Source: Hydrogenispora ethanolica
GTDB lineage: Bacteria; Bacillota; UBA4882; UBA8346
Assembly: GCF_004340685.1 (NCBI RefSeq)
Contig: NZ_SLUN01000042.1
Coordinates: 1-48,905, forward strand
Length of the DNA: 48,905 nucleotides
Direction of reading: 5' to 3'
The notes beneath the pieces are model-generated. The model did not search any database. It was not told the origin of the DNA and saw nothing but the letters and a program-made list of their open reading frames with translations. Position 1 is the stretch's first letter. Each line of letters starts with the position of its first letter. Positions 1 through 8,600 of the stretch are shown one piece after another. The position numbers and the translations under genes were made by a program.

Positions 1-6
1 AAAGTA

Positions 7-40
7 AAACCCGACTTAGAAGTTTCTAAATCGGGTTTTT
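7..40 (+). terminator. Intrinsic terminator at left edge
   Basis: AAACCCGA pairs with TCGGGTTT around an inner TTAG/CTAA stem, followed by TTTTT. It probably ends a plus-strand gene lying left of the window. The A-rich 5' side could let it work on both strands. A second, weaker GC hairpin with a T-rich tail follows at about 88-115. Confidence 0.7.
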
Positions 41-159
41 GTGTTTAGCATTTTGTGGGCGTGCACTGAAAATTTAAACCTTTTTCAGCGGCCTCGCCAA
101 CGCCGGGTTTTTTATTTTAATTTTCCATCGCGACTTTCCGGGCAATGACCCGCTCCCTC

Positions 160-1473
160 TCAGTTGATCAGGCCGGCAATGGCCGCGCCGATGAGCGGCG
201 CGTTATCGACGTTGACAATCTCAAAGAAGCGCCCTTGCTGTTCGGTCAGGAACTGTTGAAGATAGTATTCGGTCTTGAAGCGCAGCCCTTTCATCTGATA
301 GAAGGTCGTCCCGTCGGCGGTGAGGCATACCGGACGGTCCGGCCTGGTTCCGCAGCCGGACTTCAGGACCATGGCCGCCAGATTGACCGCAGCCAGCTTG
401 GCCGCGCGTTCGACCATGCTGTCCAGCAGCAGATACAGAATGACCCGGTCGGACCCGGTCGCGGCGGACAATGCGGCGCCCAATGGATGACTGATCCGGT
501 CGGGCTGGTGCAGGAATTGGTTCACCGCGAAGGTGTTTAACTCCGGCAACTGGCCGAGCCGCTCCGCAGTCTCCGGGGTGAACAAGCCGTCCTGCGCCGC
601 CTGCCTGATGACTTGGTGCGATATTCCGCCCAAATAACGGCCGGAGATCATCTTTTCGAAGGTATAATAACCGGGATCGACCGTGGTCCGGTCGAAATCG
701 CGGTCGATCTGCCCGGTGGGCGCCAAGCCGAAGCCGCCGGCCTCGACATTGATGATCTGGGTCCTGGCGGCATCCAGGCCCGGTTCCTTGCGGATATTGG
801 CGTTCTGTTCGATATAGCAGGAGTTGGTCCCGGTTCCCAGAATAAATCCGACATAACTGTCGAAGGCCCGCTCCCGGGAGGCCGTCTTCCCTGCCAGCAA
901 CGTGGCGACGGTATCGTTCAACAGCGCGATCCGGTGGTCGGAGCGGAGGCCGTTCCGTTGCATGGCGTCGCGCAGATTGGCGATGAGCAGCTCTCCTTCC
1001 ACCCCTTTGGCCTGGATCTGCTTGCTGAACCGCATCATCCGTCCGTCCCGCGAGGCCAGCATCTGTACGGGATAAGAGAAGCAAAAGCCGATCGTATCGC
1101 TCTGATCCGCCAGCTCCCGCAGCGCGTCGGCGAAAGCGTCGAAAAACTCGCTCTTGCTCACTACTCCGGTACTGCCGGGCATCGGCCGTTTGGTGAAATT
1201 TTCGATGACCGCCTGTCCGGCGTCGTCAAAATATAGCATTCCGGTTCGGAGATTGGTGCCTCCGGCATCGATCACGATGACCCGTTCATTTAAGGGAATC
1301 TCCCGTTCGGCCTCGATGAAAGTAGGGAACATCGCCAAACTGGCATGATTCCCCTCCAGTCCGCGTTCCATCTCCCCCAGGAACCGGTCGCAGCACTCCG
1401 CCATCACAATGCGCTGATGGTTCATTTGATAGTGATCCAAAAATTCAACTACCCGGTCTTTTTCCGTCCGCAA
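160..1473 (-). CDS. Hexokinase (eukaryotic-type family)
   Basis: ATP-dependent phosphorylation of glucose and related hexoses in the cytoplasm, the entry step to glycolysis. The protein has about 437 residues, the size of a single hexokinase unit. Seen in order: the LAMFPTFI segment typical of the family N-terminus, phosphate-1 motif VIDAGGTNLRTG, the sugar-binding FSYPVQ stretch, NDTVATLLAG carrying the catalytic-base Asp, and the phosphate-2 motif GFILGTGTNSCYIE. The start chosen is TTG at 1473, eight bases after GGGAGG; TTG at 1479 is also open but only two bases from that site. This is the hexokinase/HK_sensor family, not the ROK glucokinases usual in Bacillota. Pgi, the next enzyme, is encoded at 30255-31604. 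Family assignment is secure; sugar preference is not visible. Confidence 0.9.
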   Translation of the reverse strand: MRTEKDRVVEFLDHYQMNHQRIVMAECCDRFLGEMERGLEGNHASLAMFPTFIEAEREIPLNERVIVIDAGGTNLRTGMLYFDDAGQAVIENFTKRPMPGSTGVVSKSEFFDAFADALRELADQSDTIGFCFSYPVQMLASRDGRMMRFSKQIQAKGVEGELLIANLRDAMQRNGLRSDHRIALLNDTVATLLAGKTASRERAFDSYVGFILGTGTNSCYIEQNANIRKEPGLDAARTQIINVEAGGFGLAPTGQIDRDFDRTTVDPGYYTFEKMISGRYLGGISHQVIRQAAQDGLFTPETAERLGQLPELNTFAVNQFLHQPDRISHPLGAALSAATGSDRVILYLLLDSMVERAAKLAAVNLAAMVLKSGCGTRPDRPVCLTADGTTFYQMKGLRFKTEYYLQQFLTEQQGRFFEIVNVDNAPLIGAAIAGLIN

Positions 1474-1620
1474 AATCAATCCCTCCCAAAGGGGATTATT
1501 TCGCTACTCTCACGGAAAAGCCTTCCCGATCATCATGAAAAATGGTGAAATTTTGCTGACGCGCGCTGAATTGCCCAACGGCTGCCCAAAACCGCGGCCC
1601 CATGATGCGCCGGGTCCGGT

Positions 1621-2193
1621 TCAACGCCCGGCCATTTTCTCCAGTTCATCCAGGACCCGCTCCAGTTCGGCGACGATGCGTTCCGGCGCTCCGGCGCGGC
1701 GGTACGCTGTGGCAAGCGCCCGGTAATACCAGAGAATCCCCGGTTTACCGTGACTGAAGCGAGGCCAGAGCGTCTCGCCGAACTGCCGGTAGTCTTCCAG
1801 AATGGTCCTGGCGTTATGCAGCTTGTCAGCGGAGGAGACCAGCAGCGTGGCCGGGGCGGCCTGGGGAAGGTGCTCCAGATAGCGACGTTTCCGCTCTTCC
1901 CAGGCAGGCTTGGGCTCCCCCCAGGCATCGGTACAGCCGGCCACCACCTCGGCCACGGCCGGGCCGAAAAGCCGCCTGATCTCATCCAGCCGCGCCATTC
2001 CCCCTTGATCCTCGACCGCGTCGTGCAGCAGGGCTGCGATGGCTTCCGTCTCCGAGCCGCCATTTTCGAGCACCAGGGCGGCCACGGCCATCAGATGGGA
2101 AAAATAAGGAATGCCGCTGCCTTTCCGGTGTTGGGTGCGGTGGATTTGGGAAGCATAAACCAGCGCTTGGTCGAAGGTTGCCGACAACTCCAC
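1621..2193 (-). CDS. HD-domain phosphohydrolase, single-domain (p)ppGpp hydrolase-like
   Basis: A 190-residue protein that is almost entirely one HD domain of the RelA/SpoT hydrolase type. Visible metal and catalytic motifs are the first His in SHLMAVA (about residue 32), LLHDAVED (HDxxED, about residues 56-63) and ADKLHN (about residue 121). There is no synthetase or TGS domain, so by family knowledge it resembles small alarmone hydrolases (Mesh1-like) that remove pyrophosphate from (p)ppGpp. Activity on NADPH or other nucleotides cannot be excluded. The start is GTG at 2193 behind GGGGAGGGAG. It lies 30 bp downstream of the gene ending at 2224 on the same strand and is probably cotranscribed with it. 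Confidence 0.8.
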   Translation of the reverse strand: MELSATFDQALVYASQIHRTQHRKGSGIPYFSHLMAVAALVLENGGSETEAIAALLHDAVEDQGGMARLDEIRRLFGPAVAEVVAGCTDAWGEPKPAWEERKRRYLEHLPQAAPATLLVSSADKLHNARTILEDYRQFGETLWPRFSHGKPGILWYYRALATAYRRAGAPERIVAELERVLDELEKMAGR

Positions 2194-2223
2194 GGAATCT
2201 CCCTCCCCAGTCTGCGGCCGGGC

Positions 2224-2655
2224 CTATCGGTTGATCGGGCCCGCCAGAGTCAACGCATTGAGCCCGTTCTGATCGAAAATTCGAAAATACTTGTCTTTCA
2301 GCTGCTCCAGCTTTTCAAAACGCTCCTCTTCGCTCAGGGCGGACCAGGCCGACGCGCTGTATTTTTGGGCCAGATCCCGTTGGGCCAGCAGTTCCACCAA
2401 GCGTTCCCAGAAACTTTGATCATCATACCGGTCAATCAGCGGAAAGACCTTGTCCAAAAAGAGATCGCTGGGGTTGCCGGGCCCCTGGACCAAATGGGGC
2501 AGATGATGTTCCGGCGCTTTTTGGAACAGCAGCTCCTCCAATTCGCTGTATTTCGGCTCCGCTTCGGGTGCCGGAACGGTATGAATCATCCAATTGCCCA
2601 GGAAGACTAATTCGAGCAAGGTCTGATACTGGTCTTTGGTCAGCTCCAATCCCAT
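2224..2655 (-). CDS. Hypothetical acidic cytoplasmic protein
   Basis: Not recognised. The start is ATG at 2655, preceded by AAAGGAG at good spacing; an in-frame ATG at 2679 lies upstream of that binding site and is less likely. The 143-residue product starts MGLELTKDQYQTLLEL, is rich in Glu and Leu, appears largely alpha-helical and has no signal peptide or membrane span. The C-terminal half (SALSEEERFEKLEQLKDKY) looks like a short charged helix. It is followed 30 bp later by the HD hydrolase, suggesting a two-gene operon, but no function follows from this. Confidence 0.7.
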   Translation of the reverse strand: MGLELTKDQYQTLLELVFLGNWMIHTVPAPEAEPKYSELEELLFQKAPEHHLPHLVQGPGNPSDLFLDKVFPLIDRYDDQSFWERLVELLAQRDLAQKYSASAWSALSEEERFEKLEQLKDKYFRIFDQNGLNALTLAGPINR

Positions 2656-2909
2656 CGTGATAAGCTCCTTTCCCGCCATATCCTTATCTCATCATATCAT
2701 GATGGGGGTTCCGGCGCAAACAGGATCGAGTTCCTCCCGTAGGGTTCTTGAAGCTATTCTCCCCAAAAAACAGGAAACTTTCACAACGGATGGCCTGTCT
2801 CCGCCAAAGCAATCTCAAAAACCCGGTCCCGGCAGGGCGAGCCGCGGCGGGAGGATTCGGCAAGCAATTTTCGATGCTTGCGATTCCGGATAGCCTGCCG
2901 AATCCGCGC

Positions 2910-3338
2910 TTACCGCACACCGCATAGCATGGTGGTTAAGCGCAGGCCATGTTTCCCCTCGACCAGGCTGGTAAGGTAAAAAAGGTCCTTGAGCTCCCGC
3001 TCCGGGGCGCATACCGATTCCTCGCCATATTTGACCAGATCGCCGCTTTCGGCGATGATCCGCTCCTTGATCGCCTCGCAATAATCGGGCACCTGCGGCG
3101 GTTGCAACTTCTGCAGCGGCGCCTCCATCCCGGTAATCTGCCGGTAAGATTGACGGAAATTGGTCGCATGGCCCGCTTCATCCCTGGCGAATTCCAGCAA
3201 TAACTCCCTGGTGCGCGGGTCGCGAGCCGCCCGCGCCAGCTCTTGGTAGTATAAAGAATCGCTGGTTTCGTCCGCGATATATTCGAGCAACCGCGCCGGA
3301 AGTCCCGTATAATAACTCGCGCAATCGTTCAACTCCAT
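2910..3338 (-). CDS. Ferritin-like / rubrerythrin-type four-helix protein
   Basis: About 142 residues with the helical pattern of the ferritin-like superfamily. An Glu-rich first helix (YIADETSDSLYYQELA) is followed by a helix carrying ExxH in DEAGHATNFRQ. A second half contains EAIKERIIAES and a late Glu-Lys-His segment (VEGKHGLRL). The ExxH pattern suggests a di-iron centre, hence a role in peroxide or iron handling, but no rubredoxin-type CxxC tail is present. The start is ATG at 3338; GTG at 3341 is the alternative. It is divergent from the membrane protein at 3480 with 141 bp between them. Family-level assignment only. Confidence 0.65.
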   Translation of the reverse strand: MELNDCASYYTGLPARLLEYIADETSDSLYYQELARAARDPRTRELLLEFARDEAGHATNFRQSYRQITGMEAPLQKLQPPQVPDYCEAIKERIIAESGDLVKYGEESVCAPERELKDLFYLTSLVEGKHGLRLTTMLCGVR

Positions 3339-3479
3339 CACCTCGCCATCATCCTATGCGAAAGGCCCGTCCTTTGCCTATCCGCGGCGGAAGTTGGCGC
3401 CAGGGGTTCTGAATCAGCCGCCGGCTTAATAATGTATAACCAATAGCGTAGCGCGGAAAGGACGGGGGGCCGAAACGCG

Positions 3480-4046
3480 ATGAAAATGGACGGAGTAACG
3501 CCGCTGGCACTCATCCTGACGGGATTGGCCGTCATTCTGCAATGGCTTCCGGGACTGCTGGGAGCGGAGTTCGCCCTGGTCACGGTCCTTAGCGCCTTGC
3601 CCATCTTTATTCTGACGCGGGCCAGACCGTTGCTGGGACCCTTTGGTTATTGGGCTGCCGGACTGCTGCTCTTTGCCGTCAATCCGCAGCAGAGCGCTTT
3701 CTTTATCCTGGTCAACGGACCCTTGGGGGTTCTGCTCGGATTGGGGCCGTTATACAGCGGGAACGACCGGCTGGTCGCGCTGATTACCGGCCTGGTGGTA
3801 ACCTTCAATATGGCGATCATCATGTTCGGAATGAATGTGCATTATTTCGGGATCTGGCTGCCCGGACCGTTCCCGGTCCAGCTCGCCGTGCTGACGTTGG
3901 CGTCGTTCCTGTTCTGCTATGCCTATCTCAGCCTGGGGAATCTGGTGCTACGGCACCCGTTGTTGCGGCAGTGCGCCGGACTCCCGCCCGGCTGCCGGAT
4001 GAGTCCGCGGCCTGTCAGTCAGACGGTCCGCTTCCGTTCCAGATGA
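3480..4046 (+). CDS. Small multi-pass membrane protein, unknown function
   Basis: Not recognised. The 188-residue protein has about six strongly hydrophobic segments (roughly residues 7-27, 31-46, 55-70, 72-92, 100-119 and 131-150) and a basic, Arg/Pro/Cys-rich tail. The start is ATG at 3480, preceded by AAAGGACGGGGGG. Its last 28 bp overlap, tail to tail, the end of the minus-strand gene 4019-4465, which also encodes a small membrane protein. The TM spacing is vaguely like a transporter S-component or membrane anchor, but no diagnostic motif is visible. Confidence 0.6.
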   Translation: MKMDGVTPLALILTGLAVILQWLPGLLGAEFALVTVLSALPIFILTRARPLLGPFGYWAAGLLLFAVNPQQSAFFILVNGPLGVLLGLGPLYSGNDRLVALITGLVVTFNMAIIMFGMNVHYFGIWLPGPFPVQLAVLTLASFLFCYAYLSLGNLVLRHPLLRQCAGLPPGCRMSPRPVSQTVRFRSR

Positions 4047-4465
4047 TGTACTAACGCGCCGAGCACGATCCCGTAAACGATCGAGTTCATGGAGTTGATC
4101 GTCGCGCCGAGCAAATTGCCGTCGATCAGGGGCTCCATCCGGTAGGCGATCACCGCGGCGCGAATCGCGAACCAGACCATGGCCCCGTAGATCGCTCCCC
4201 GCAACAGATAGCGCCGGGTCTCAAAATAAGGCGCCAGATAAACGAAGACGATCCCCACGAAGATACTGAAGATCACCTCATAGAAGACGGCGTAGATCTG
4301 CTCCGCGGCGCTCCGGGGGTGGTGCCCCAGCGCGATGGTGCCGGCATAATCCCAGAAGGTCAGGCTGGTGAGCTTGAACCCGTAATAGAAGACGGCGTCG
4401 GGAATATCTTTGAGCAACCCCGCAATCACGCCGCCGATCACGCCGGTGCTGAATTTCTCGTTCAT
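4019..4465 (-). CDS. Small membrane protein, unknown function
   Basis: A 148-residue product starting MNEKFSTGVIGGVIAG. The start is ATG at 4465, eight bases after AGGAG; the GTG nine bases upstream overlaps that binding site. About four hydrophobic segments are visible, including YEVIFSIFVGIVFVYLAPYF and LRGAIYGAMVWFAIRAAVIA, with NSIVYGIVLGALVHHLERKR near the C-terminus. Similar small membrane proteins of undefined role seem to occur in Bacillota, but I cannot name the family. Its 3' end overlaps the convergent gene 3480-4046 by 28 bp, so the two transcripts would be antisense there. Confidence 0.65.
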   Translation of the reverse strand: MNEKFSTGVIGGVIAGLLKDIPDAVFYYGFKLTSLTFWDYAGTIALGHHPRSAAEQIYAVFYEVIFSIFVGIVFVYLAPYFETRRYLLRGAIYGAMVWFAIRAAVIAYRMEPLIDGNLLGATINSMNSIVYGIVLGALVHHLERKRTV

Positions 4466-4774
4466 ACCAACCACTCCTATAGAAGATGAATTCGATATTC
4501 CGAATCAGCTTTTCCATCCTTAAAGCATGGCTTGAAAAGGGTAAAGAGTGGAATTCAATTCATCTTATCCAGCAAGGAAAGTTTCTTCCAATTTCTGCTA
4601 TCGGCTGAGAACATTTTAGTGATAGTATGACCGCGGCCGGCGGAACCTATCCCCCGGAGCAATCGCGCGGCGGACAATCGGTCTTGCCGCCGGGCGAAAG
4701 GATTACGGAAAAAATCGCGGTTTTCCAAACGGCTCCCAAAAGCCGGGGCGCGAAGCTGGCTCAGACTCCAGCCT
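4466..4774. other. Intergenic stretch, mostly featureless
   Basis: No convincing gene. AGATGAATT near 4487 and AATTCATCT near 4553 form a loose inverted repeat in the expected promoter region of the gene starting at 4465. At 4730-4745 a short CGGCT/AGCCG hairpin with a weak U-tract on the minus strand could end the transcript of 4775-5008. Confidence 0.3.
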
Positions 4775-5008
4775 TCACGCTCCGGCTTGACAGTTGCGCA
4801 GATCCACCACGCTGTCATGGCTGGAATCGATCTGCTGAGCGATGCGGTCCACCAGTTCGGCGGCCTCTTGCGCGGTGCGTTTCAGGATCTCCAGGCTTTT
4901 GGGCCGGGTCGGGCAGTAACAATACCAGATATTGATGACCTTCCCCGACTGTTCGATCCCCAACAGCTTGAAGATGCCTTCATTCAAACGGATCCATCGT
5001 TCCATCAT
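4775..5008 (-). CDS. Small hypothetical protein
   Basis: A 77-residue protein starting MMERWIRLNEGIFKLLGI and containing NIWYCYCPTRPKS, a long amphipathic helix (EILKRTAQEAAELVDRIAQQ) and SVVDLRNCQAGA at the end. A run of six G, five bases before the ATG at 5008, is a good ribosome binding site. It has three Cys, no signal peptide and no membrane span. Function unknown. It is divergent from the beta-helix protein at 5265. Confidence 0.6.
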   Translation of the reverse strand: MMERWIRLNEGIFKLLGIEQSGKVINIWYCYCPTRPKSLEILKRTAQEAAELVDRIAQQIDSSHDSVVDLRNCQAGA

Positions 5009-5153
5009 TTAAACCCCCCATTGATTGTATTCAAGTCGATACCAGATAATTACAATTATTGACGCCGCGGCCGCTCCCAAGGAATCGGTCCCGCGAAATC
5101 AGCATTTTCCTGTGTCCTCGCTTGCCGAAACCCTTCCAACCCTGGCGGGTTAT

Positions 5154-5172
5154 GGTATACTGTTGCTATACC
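5154..5172 (+). promoter_or_regulatory. Possible promoter/operator: GGTATA palindrome
   Basis: GGTATA and TATACC are separated by seven bases. The left half contains TATACT, a good -10 candidate, with TTCCAA 17 bases upstream as a poor -35. It lies about 95 bp before the start of the beta-helix gene at 5265. An operator overlapping the -10 is possible; this is pattern evidence only. Confidence 0.35.
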
Positions 5173-5264
5173 GCTGCAACCCGATAGCGGGCCGGAGAGA
5201 CTTGTCGCGATGCGCGGCGGTGAGGGAAGACCCGATTCAATTACCGGATGGAGGAACGATAACC

Positions 5265-6674
5265 ATGAACCTGCAACGAGGAGTTACGCTGATTCTAATC
5301 GTGCTGCTTTGCGGGGCCGCTCCGCTGCTGGCCCTGGCCCGGCCCGGCCTGGCGGCGGACCAGCCGATTCTGGGCCCGGCCTTTCAAAAGGCGGAGACCG
5401 CGCCGGTCAACGTCAAAACGTTCGGGGCCAGGGGCGACGGCGTCAGCGACGATTCGGCCAGCATCCAGCGGGCGCTCGCCAGCCTGAAGGACGGCGGCGC
5501 GCTCTTCTTCCCCAAGGGACAGTATGCTTTCACCCGGACCCTGACGATTCCTTCCAACGTCCGCATCTTCGGCGACAGCAAGCGTTCCGCCGTCCTGCTG
5601 TATTTGGGAACCGACCGGGCCATCGTCTCCGGTGAACGGACCGGCAAATACGGGGTCGGCTCCTACTACCTGACCATCGAGGATATCACCCTGCGCGGCG
5701 TCTATGACGCCGGGACCGGGCTCTATATCACTTCCCGCTATCTGACTGTCAATAATGCGGAGATCTCCCATTTCGACACCGGAGTCGACGCCCAGTTCTG
5801 CTGGACCAATAAATTCTACAACGTCTCCTTTTTTTACCACAACAACGTCGCTTTCAAGGGCGGTTCCTTCCTGAACGCCAACAGCTTCGTGAATTGCATC
5901 TTCTCCACCGGCCAGCGGGCGGTCTCCTTCACCCAGGGCAGCAACGTTTCCTTCGTCGGCTGCCAGTTCGAGGGGTACACCGACGCCTGTTTTTCCTTTA
6001 ACGAAGTTTCCAAGAACGCGATCTGGAACTTGAATATCAGCGGCTGCTATTTTGAGAATCGCGGCAAGGTCCTGGACGCCGGCGCCAACTGTTCCTTGGC
6101 CGGACTGACCCTTTCCAACAACCTGATCACTGTCACCGGCTCCGGGCTGGCCATTCAGATCAATAATGCCGACGGCTACGGCAAGAACTCCGGGGTGGTC
6201 GAGAACAATAGCTTTCTGCGGAACAACAATGACTCGACCGAGGCCTTCGTCCATCTGGAAGGGCTGGCCCTGATCATGTTCCGCAACAACCAGGCGTTTG
6301 CGGCGCCGAGCTACGCGGCGACACCGTTGTTGGACGAGGCGACCCGCAGCGGGCACGGTTCATCGCTGGAAGAAAATCCGGCGGAGGGGAATCTGCTGAA
6401 TGTTTCGGGGGTCGGGGCTTTCCAGAAAGGGGTGCTGATCGGCGGCACCCTGCCGGCCGATCCCGCCGCGGGCCTGCTCATCTACGATAATGGCAAGCTC
6501 CGCCTCTATCAGGAGTCCGGCCGGTTCGAATACGTCCAGACCGCGAAGGCCGGCCCCAGCTCCGAACGGCCGCAGGATCCCTTTGTGGGGATGATTTACT
6601 TTGACACCACGCTGAGCCGGCCGCTCTGGTGGACCGGCTCCGGCTGGGTCGATGCGGGCGGCGCGAAACAGTAA
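5265..6674 (+). CDS. Exported right-handed beta-helix protein (pectate_lyase_3 superfamily)
   Basis: The start is ATG at 5265 behind GGAGG; the 80 codons open upstream precede this site and are not expected to be translated. The 469-residue product begins with a signal peptide (MNLQRGVTLILIVLLCGAAP, then a likely cleavage near LAADQ). The segment VNVKTFGARGDGVSDDSASI is the hallmark of the pectate_lyase_3/GH28-like superfamily. It is followed by many short Asn-, Gly- and Val-rich beta-coil repeats (for example TVNNAEISHF, NVSFVGCQFEG, GVVENNSFLRNNN). The C-terminal region (residues ~390-469) ends YFDTTLSRPLWWTGSGWVDA, a module common in phage-tail and surface proteins. It may be a secreted polysaccharide lyase or a structural surface protein; the catalytic residues cannot be assigned. 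Confidence 0.75.
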   Translation: MNLQRGVTLILIVLLCGAAPLLALARPGLAADQPILGPAFQKAETAPVNVKTFGARGDGVSDDSASIQRALASLKDGGALFFPKGQYAFTRTLTIPSNVRIFGDSKRSAVLLYLGTDRAIVSGERTGKYGVGSYYLTIEDITLRGVYDAGTGLYITSRYLTVNNAEISHFDTGVDAQFCWTNKFYNVSFFYHNNVAFKGGSFLNANSFVNCIFSTGQRAVSFTQGSNVSFVGCQFEGYTDACFSFNEVSKNAIWNLNISGCYFENRGKVLDAGANCSLAGLTLSNNLITVTGSGLAIQINNADGYGKNSGVVENNSFLRNNNDSTEAFVHLEGLALIMFRNNQAFAAPSYAATPLLDEATRSGHGSSLEENPAEGNLLNVSGVGAFQKGVLIGGTLPADPAAGLLIYDNGKLRLYQESGRFEYVQTAKAGPSSERPQDPFVGMIYFDTTLSRPLWWTGSGWVDAGGAKQ

Positions 6675-6718
6675 GCGCGGGCCGGGCGGGTCCGGGGCTT
6701 TGGCCCGTTCCGGCGCGG

Positions 6719-7504
6719 CTATTCCAAGACGTCCCTTTGGGTGAACGCCAGCCAGGCGACGCTGTAAAACAGCGCGAGATGGGCCGCGATCACGCCGAGC
6801 GCGAACCATAATTCCGGTTCCGCCGTCAGGCCCGGCCGGATGTAGCGGGGCAGATCCAATCGGCTGAAGAGCCAGAGGGACGATGCGCCCGCGCCCAGCA
6901 AGTAATCGAGTTGCGGGCCGAGCAGCATGGCGAAGAAGGTGACGCCGGTGGCCAGCGCGACGCTGCGGGAGAGGGCCGACAGCATGAAGGCGATGCTCCC
7001 GTAGACCAGCGCTTCGCCGCCGCGGAGCAAATAGAGGAGGAGCACGCCGGCGCCTGAGTTGAAGATGGTCTTCTCCGGCGGCAGCAGCCCCGAGCGGCCG
7101 GGCGTCGCCGGGGCCAGCCCGTAAAGCAGCCCGTTTAACAGGAGTGACCCCAGGAGCAACAGCAGCGTCAACGCCAGCCCGAAAAGGAGCGCCGCGCCGT
7201 ATTTGGCCGCCAAGATCCGGCCCCGGCGGTGCGGCCGGATGAGCAGCAGCTTGATGGTGCCCCAGCTGAACTCATTGGCGACGCTTCCCCCGGCGACGAT
7301 GGCGGTGAAAATGCCGATAAAAAAGACCAGCCACGATTGGCGGACCACCGCCCCCCAGTAGCTGGCGCGCAGCGGGGCGTAGAAGCGGTCGAAGCCCGCG
7401 TCCAAAAAGAGCAGCACGATGAGGCAGCCGATCATCGCCCGGGTGCTGCGGCGGGCGTAAATCTTACTGTTTTCGCTGTGGATCAGCCGCATCCACCCGC
7501 TCAT
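6719..7504 (-). CDS. ABC-2 type permease subunit
   Basis: The 261-residue inner-membrane protein has the ABC2 layout: a cytoplasmic N-terminus (RLIHSENSKIYARRSTRAM) and six hydrophobic segments, including MIGCLIVLLFLDAGF, WLVFFIGIFTAIVAGG, GAALLFGLALTLLLLLG and VIAAHLALFYSVAWLAF. The phrase NEFSWGTIKLLLIRPHRR is typical of BcrB/NatB-like permeases. GGAGG lies nine bases before the ATG at 7504. The start is inside the upstream ATPase gene (41-bp overlap), so the two are translationally coupled and form one exporter. Substrate unknown; the family covers antibiotic, lantibiotic and sodium export. Confidence 0.85.
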   Translation of the reverse strand: MSGWMRLIHSENSKIYARRSTRAMIGCLIVLLFLDAGFDRFYAPLRASYWGAVVRQSWLVFFIGIFTAIVAGGSVANEFSWGTIKLLLIRPHRRGRILAAKYGAALLFGLALTLLLLLGSLLLNGLLYGLAPATPGRSGLLPPEKTIFNSGAGVLLLYLLRGGEALVYGSIAFMLSALSRSVALATGVTFFAMLLGPQLDYLLGAGASSLWLFSRLDLPRYIRPGLTAEPELWFALGVIAAHLALFYSVAWLAFTQRDVLE

Positions 7505-8399
7505 CCACGGTCACCTCCATGAAGACATCCTCCAGCGTCCGCCCTTGCGGCCGGATGCCGAAGACCCGGAATCCCGCCCCGACCAGACAAGCATTGATCC
7601 TGGCGGTCGACTCCCGGTCCGCGCCGAGCAGCAGCCCGCCGTCCACCGCCGCCGGGCTCAGCTCCGGAAAAGCCTGGGCCAATACCCGGGCGGCCTCCCC
7701 CGGCCGGTCGATCTCGAAGCGAACTTGCCGGCCGGCGGCCTCAGTCAGGCTCCGGACATCCAGCAGCCGGCCTTTTTTGATGATGGCCACCCTGTCGCAG
7801 AGCAGCTCCATCTCGGAGAGAATATGGCTGGAGACGATGACCGCGACGTTCTCCGCAGCCGCCAGATAGCGCAGGTGTTCCCGGAGTTCCTTGATGCCGG
7901 CCGGATCCAGCCCGTTGGTGGGCTCATCCAGGATCAGCACCGCCGGCCGGTCCAGCAAGGCCTGGGCGATCCCCAGCCGCTGCTTCATCCCCAGCGAATA
8001 GGTCCCCACCCGGTCGTCGATATAACCGGCCATGCCCAGAAAGCGCACCACTTCCCCGATCCGGGCCGCCTCCCGCCGCCGCGCCAGGTTCAAAAAATAG
8101 GCCAGGTTTTGCCGGCCGGTCAGGAACTCGTAGAATTGGGGCGCTTCGACGATGGCCCCGACCCTGGCGATGGCCGCGGTGAATTGGGTCCGGATGCTCC
8201 GGCCGCCGATCAGGATCTCCCCGGCCGAAAGCCTGATCAGCCCGACCATCAGCCGGATGGTGGTGGTCTTGCCGGCCCCGTTGGGCCCCAGCAGGCCGAA
8301 AACTTCGCCCGGGTTGATGGCGAAGCTCAGATCCTGGACGATGATCCTGCCGCCGATCCGTTTGGTGACGTCGATCAATTGGACGATGGGTCCGGCCAT
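7464..8399 (-). CDS. ABC transporter ATP-binding protein (BcrA-like)
   Basis: A 311-residue cytoplasmic ATPase that energises the permease encoded just downstream. Seen: Walker A LLGPNGAGKTTTIRL (about residue 37), Q-loop region GAIVEAPQFYEFLTG, signature SLGMKQRLGIAQALL, Walker B VLILDEPTNGLDPAG and switch His in VIVSSHILSEM. The C-terminal extension ends EDVFMEVTVDER, typical of the DrrA/BcrA group. GGGAGG precedes the ATG at 8399 by seven bases. An upstream small ORF (ATG at 8602) ends with a TGATG overlap at this start; see the leader entries. The substrate cannot be read from sequence. Confidence 0.9.
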   Translation of the reverse strand: MAGPIVQLIDVTKRIGGRIIVQDLSFAINPGEVFGLLGPNGAGKTTTIRLMVGLIRLSAGEILIGGRSIRTQFTAAIARVGAIVEAPQFYEFLTGRQNLAYFLNLARRREAARIGEVVRFLGMAGYIDDRVGTYSLGMKQRLGIAQALLDRPAVLILDEPTNGLDPAGIKELREHLRYLAAAENVAVIVSSHILSEMELLCDRVAIIKKGRLLDVRSLTEAAGRQVRFEIDRPGEAARVLAQAFPELSPAAVDGGLLLGADRESTARINACLVGAGFRVFGIRPQGRTLEDVFMEVTVDERVDAADPQRKQ

Positions 8400-8465
8400 C
8401 AGCGCGCCTCCCGGGATTCATTTTGCCCTGCCGCGCGGCGCGGCCGGAGGGGCATCGTGCATCCC

Positions 8466-8504
8466 AAAAAAGAATTCTGCGGTTCAAACAGCGCAGGCTT
8501 TTTT
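8466..8504 (-). terminator. Attenuator-like hairpin in the 5' leader of the ABC operon
   Basis: Read on the minus strand, CTGCG and CGCAG form a stem flanked by CTTTTTT/AAAAAAG and followed by a run of T. It lies about 70 bp before the ATPase start and downstream of the promoter at 8601-8629. A second hairpin (CCGCCGG/CCGGCGG, 8525-8551) lies just upstream. Together they look like a regulated leader, but no alternative pairing was worked out. Confidence 0.4.
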
Positions 8505-8600
8505 GAAAACCTTTGGGATTCAATCCGCCGGATTACTAGAATGCCCGGCGGAAACGGCTCTATCCTATTTTGAAATGGTTCCGTCCAAAATATCCCATTC

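Noticed and set aside
5025-5264. 80-codon N-terminal extension of the beta-helix protein
   Set aside because: The signal peptide and GGAGG site place the start at 5265; the extension has no such support.
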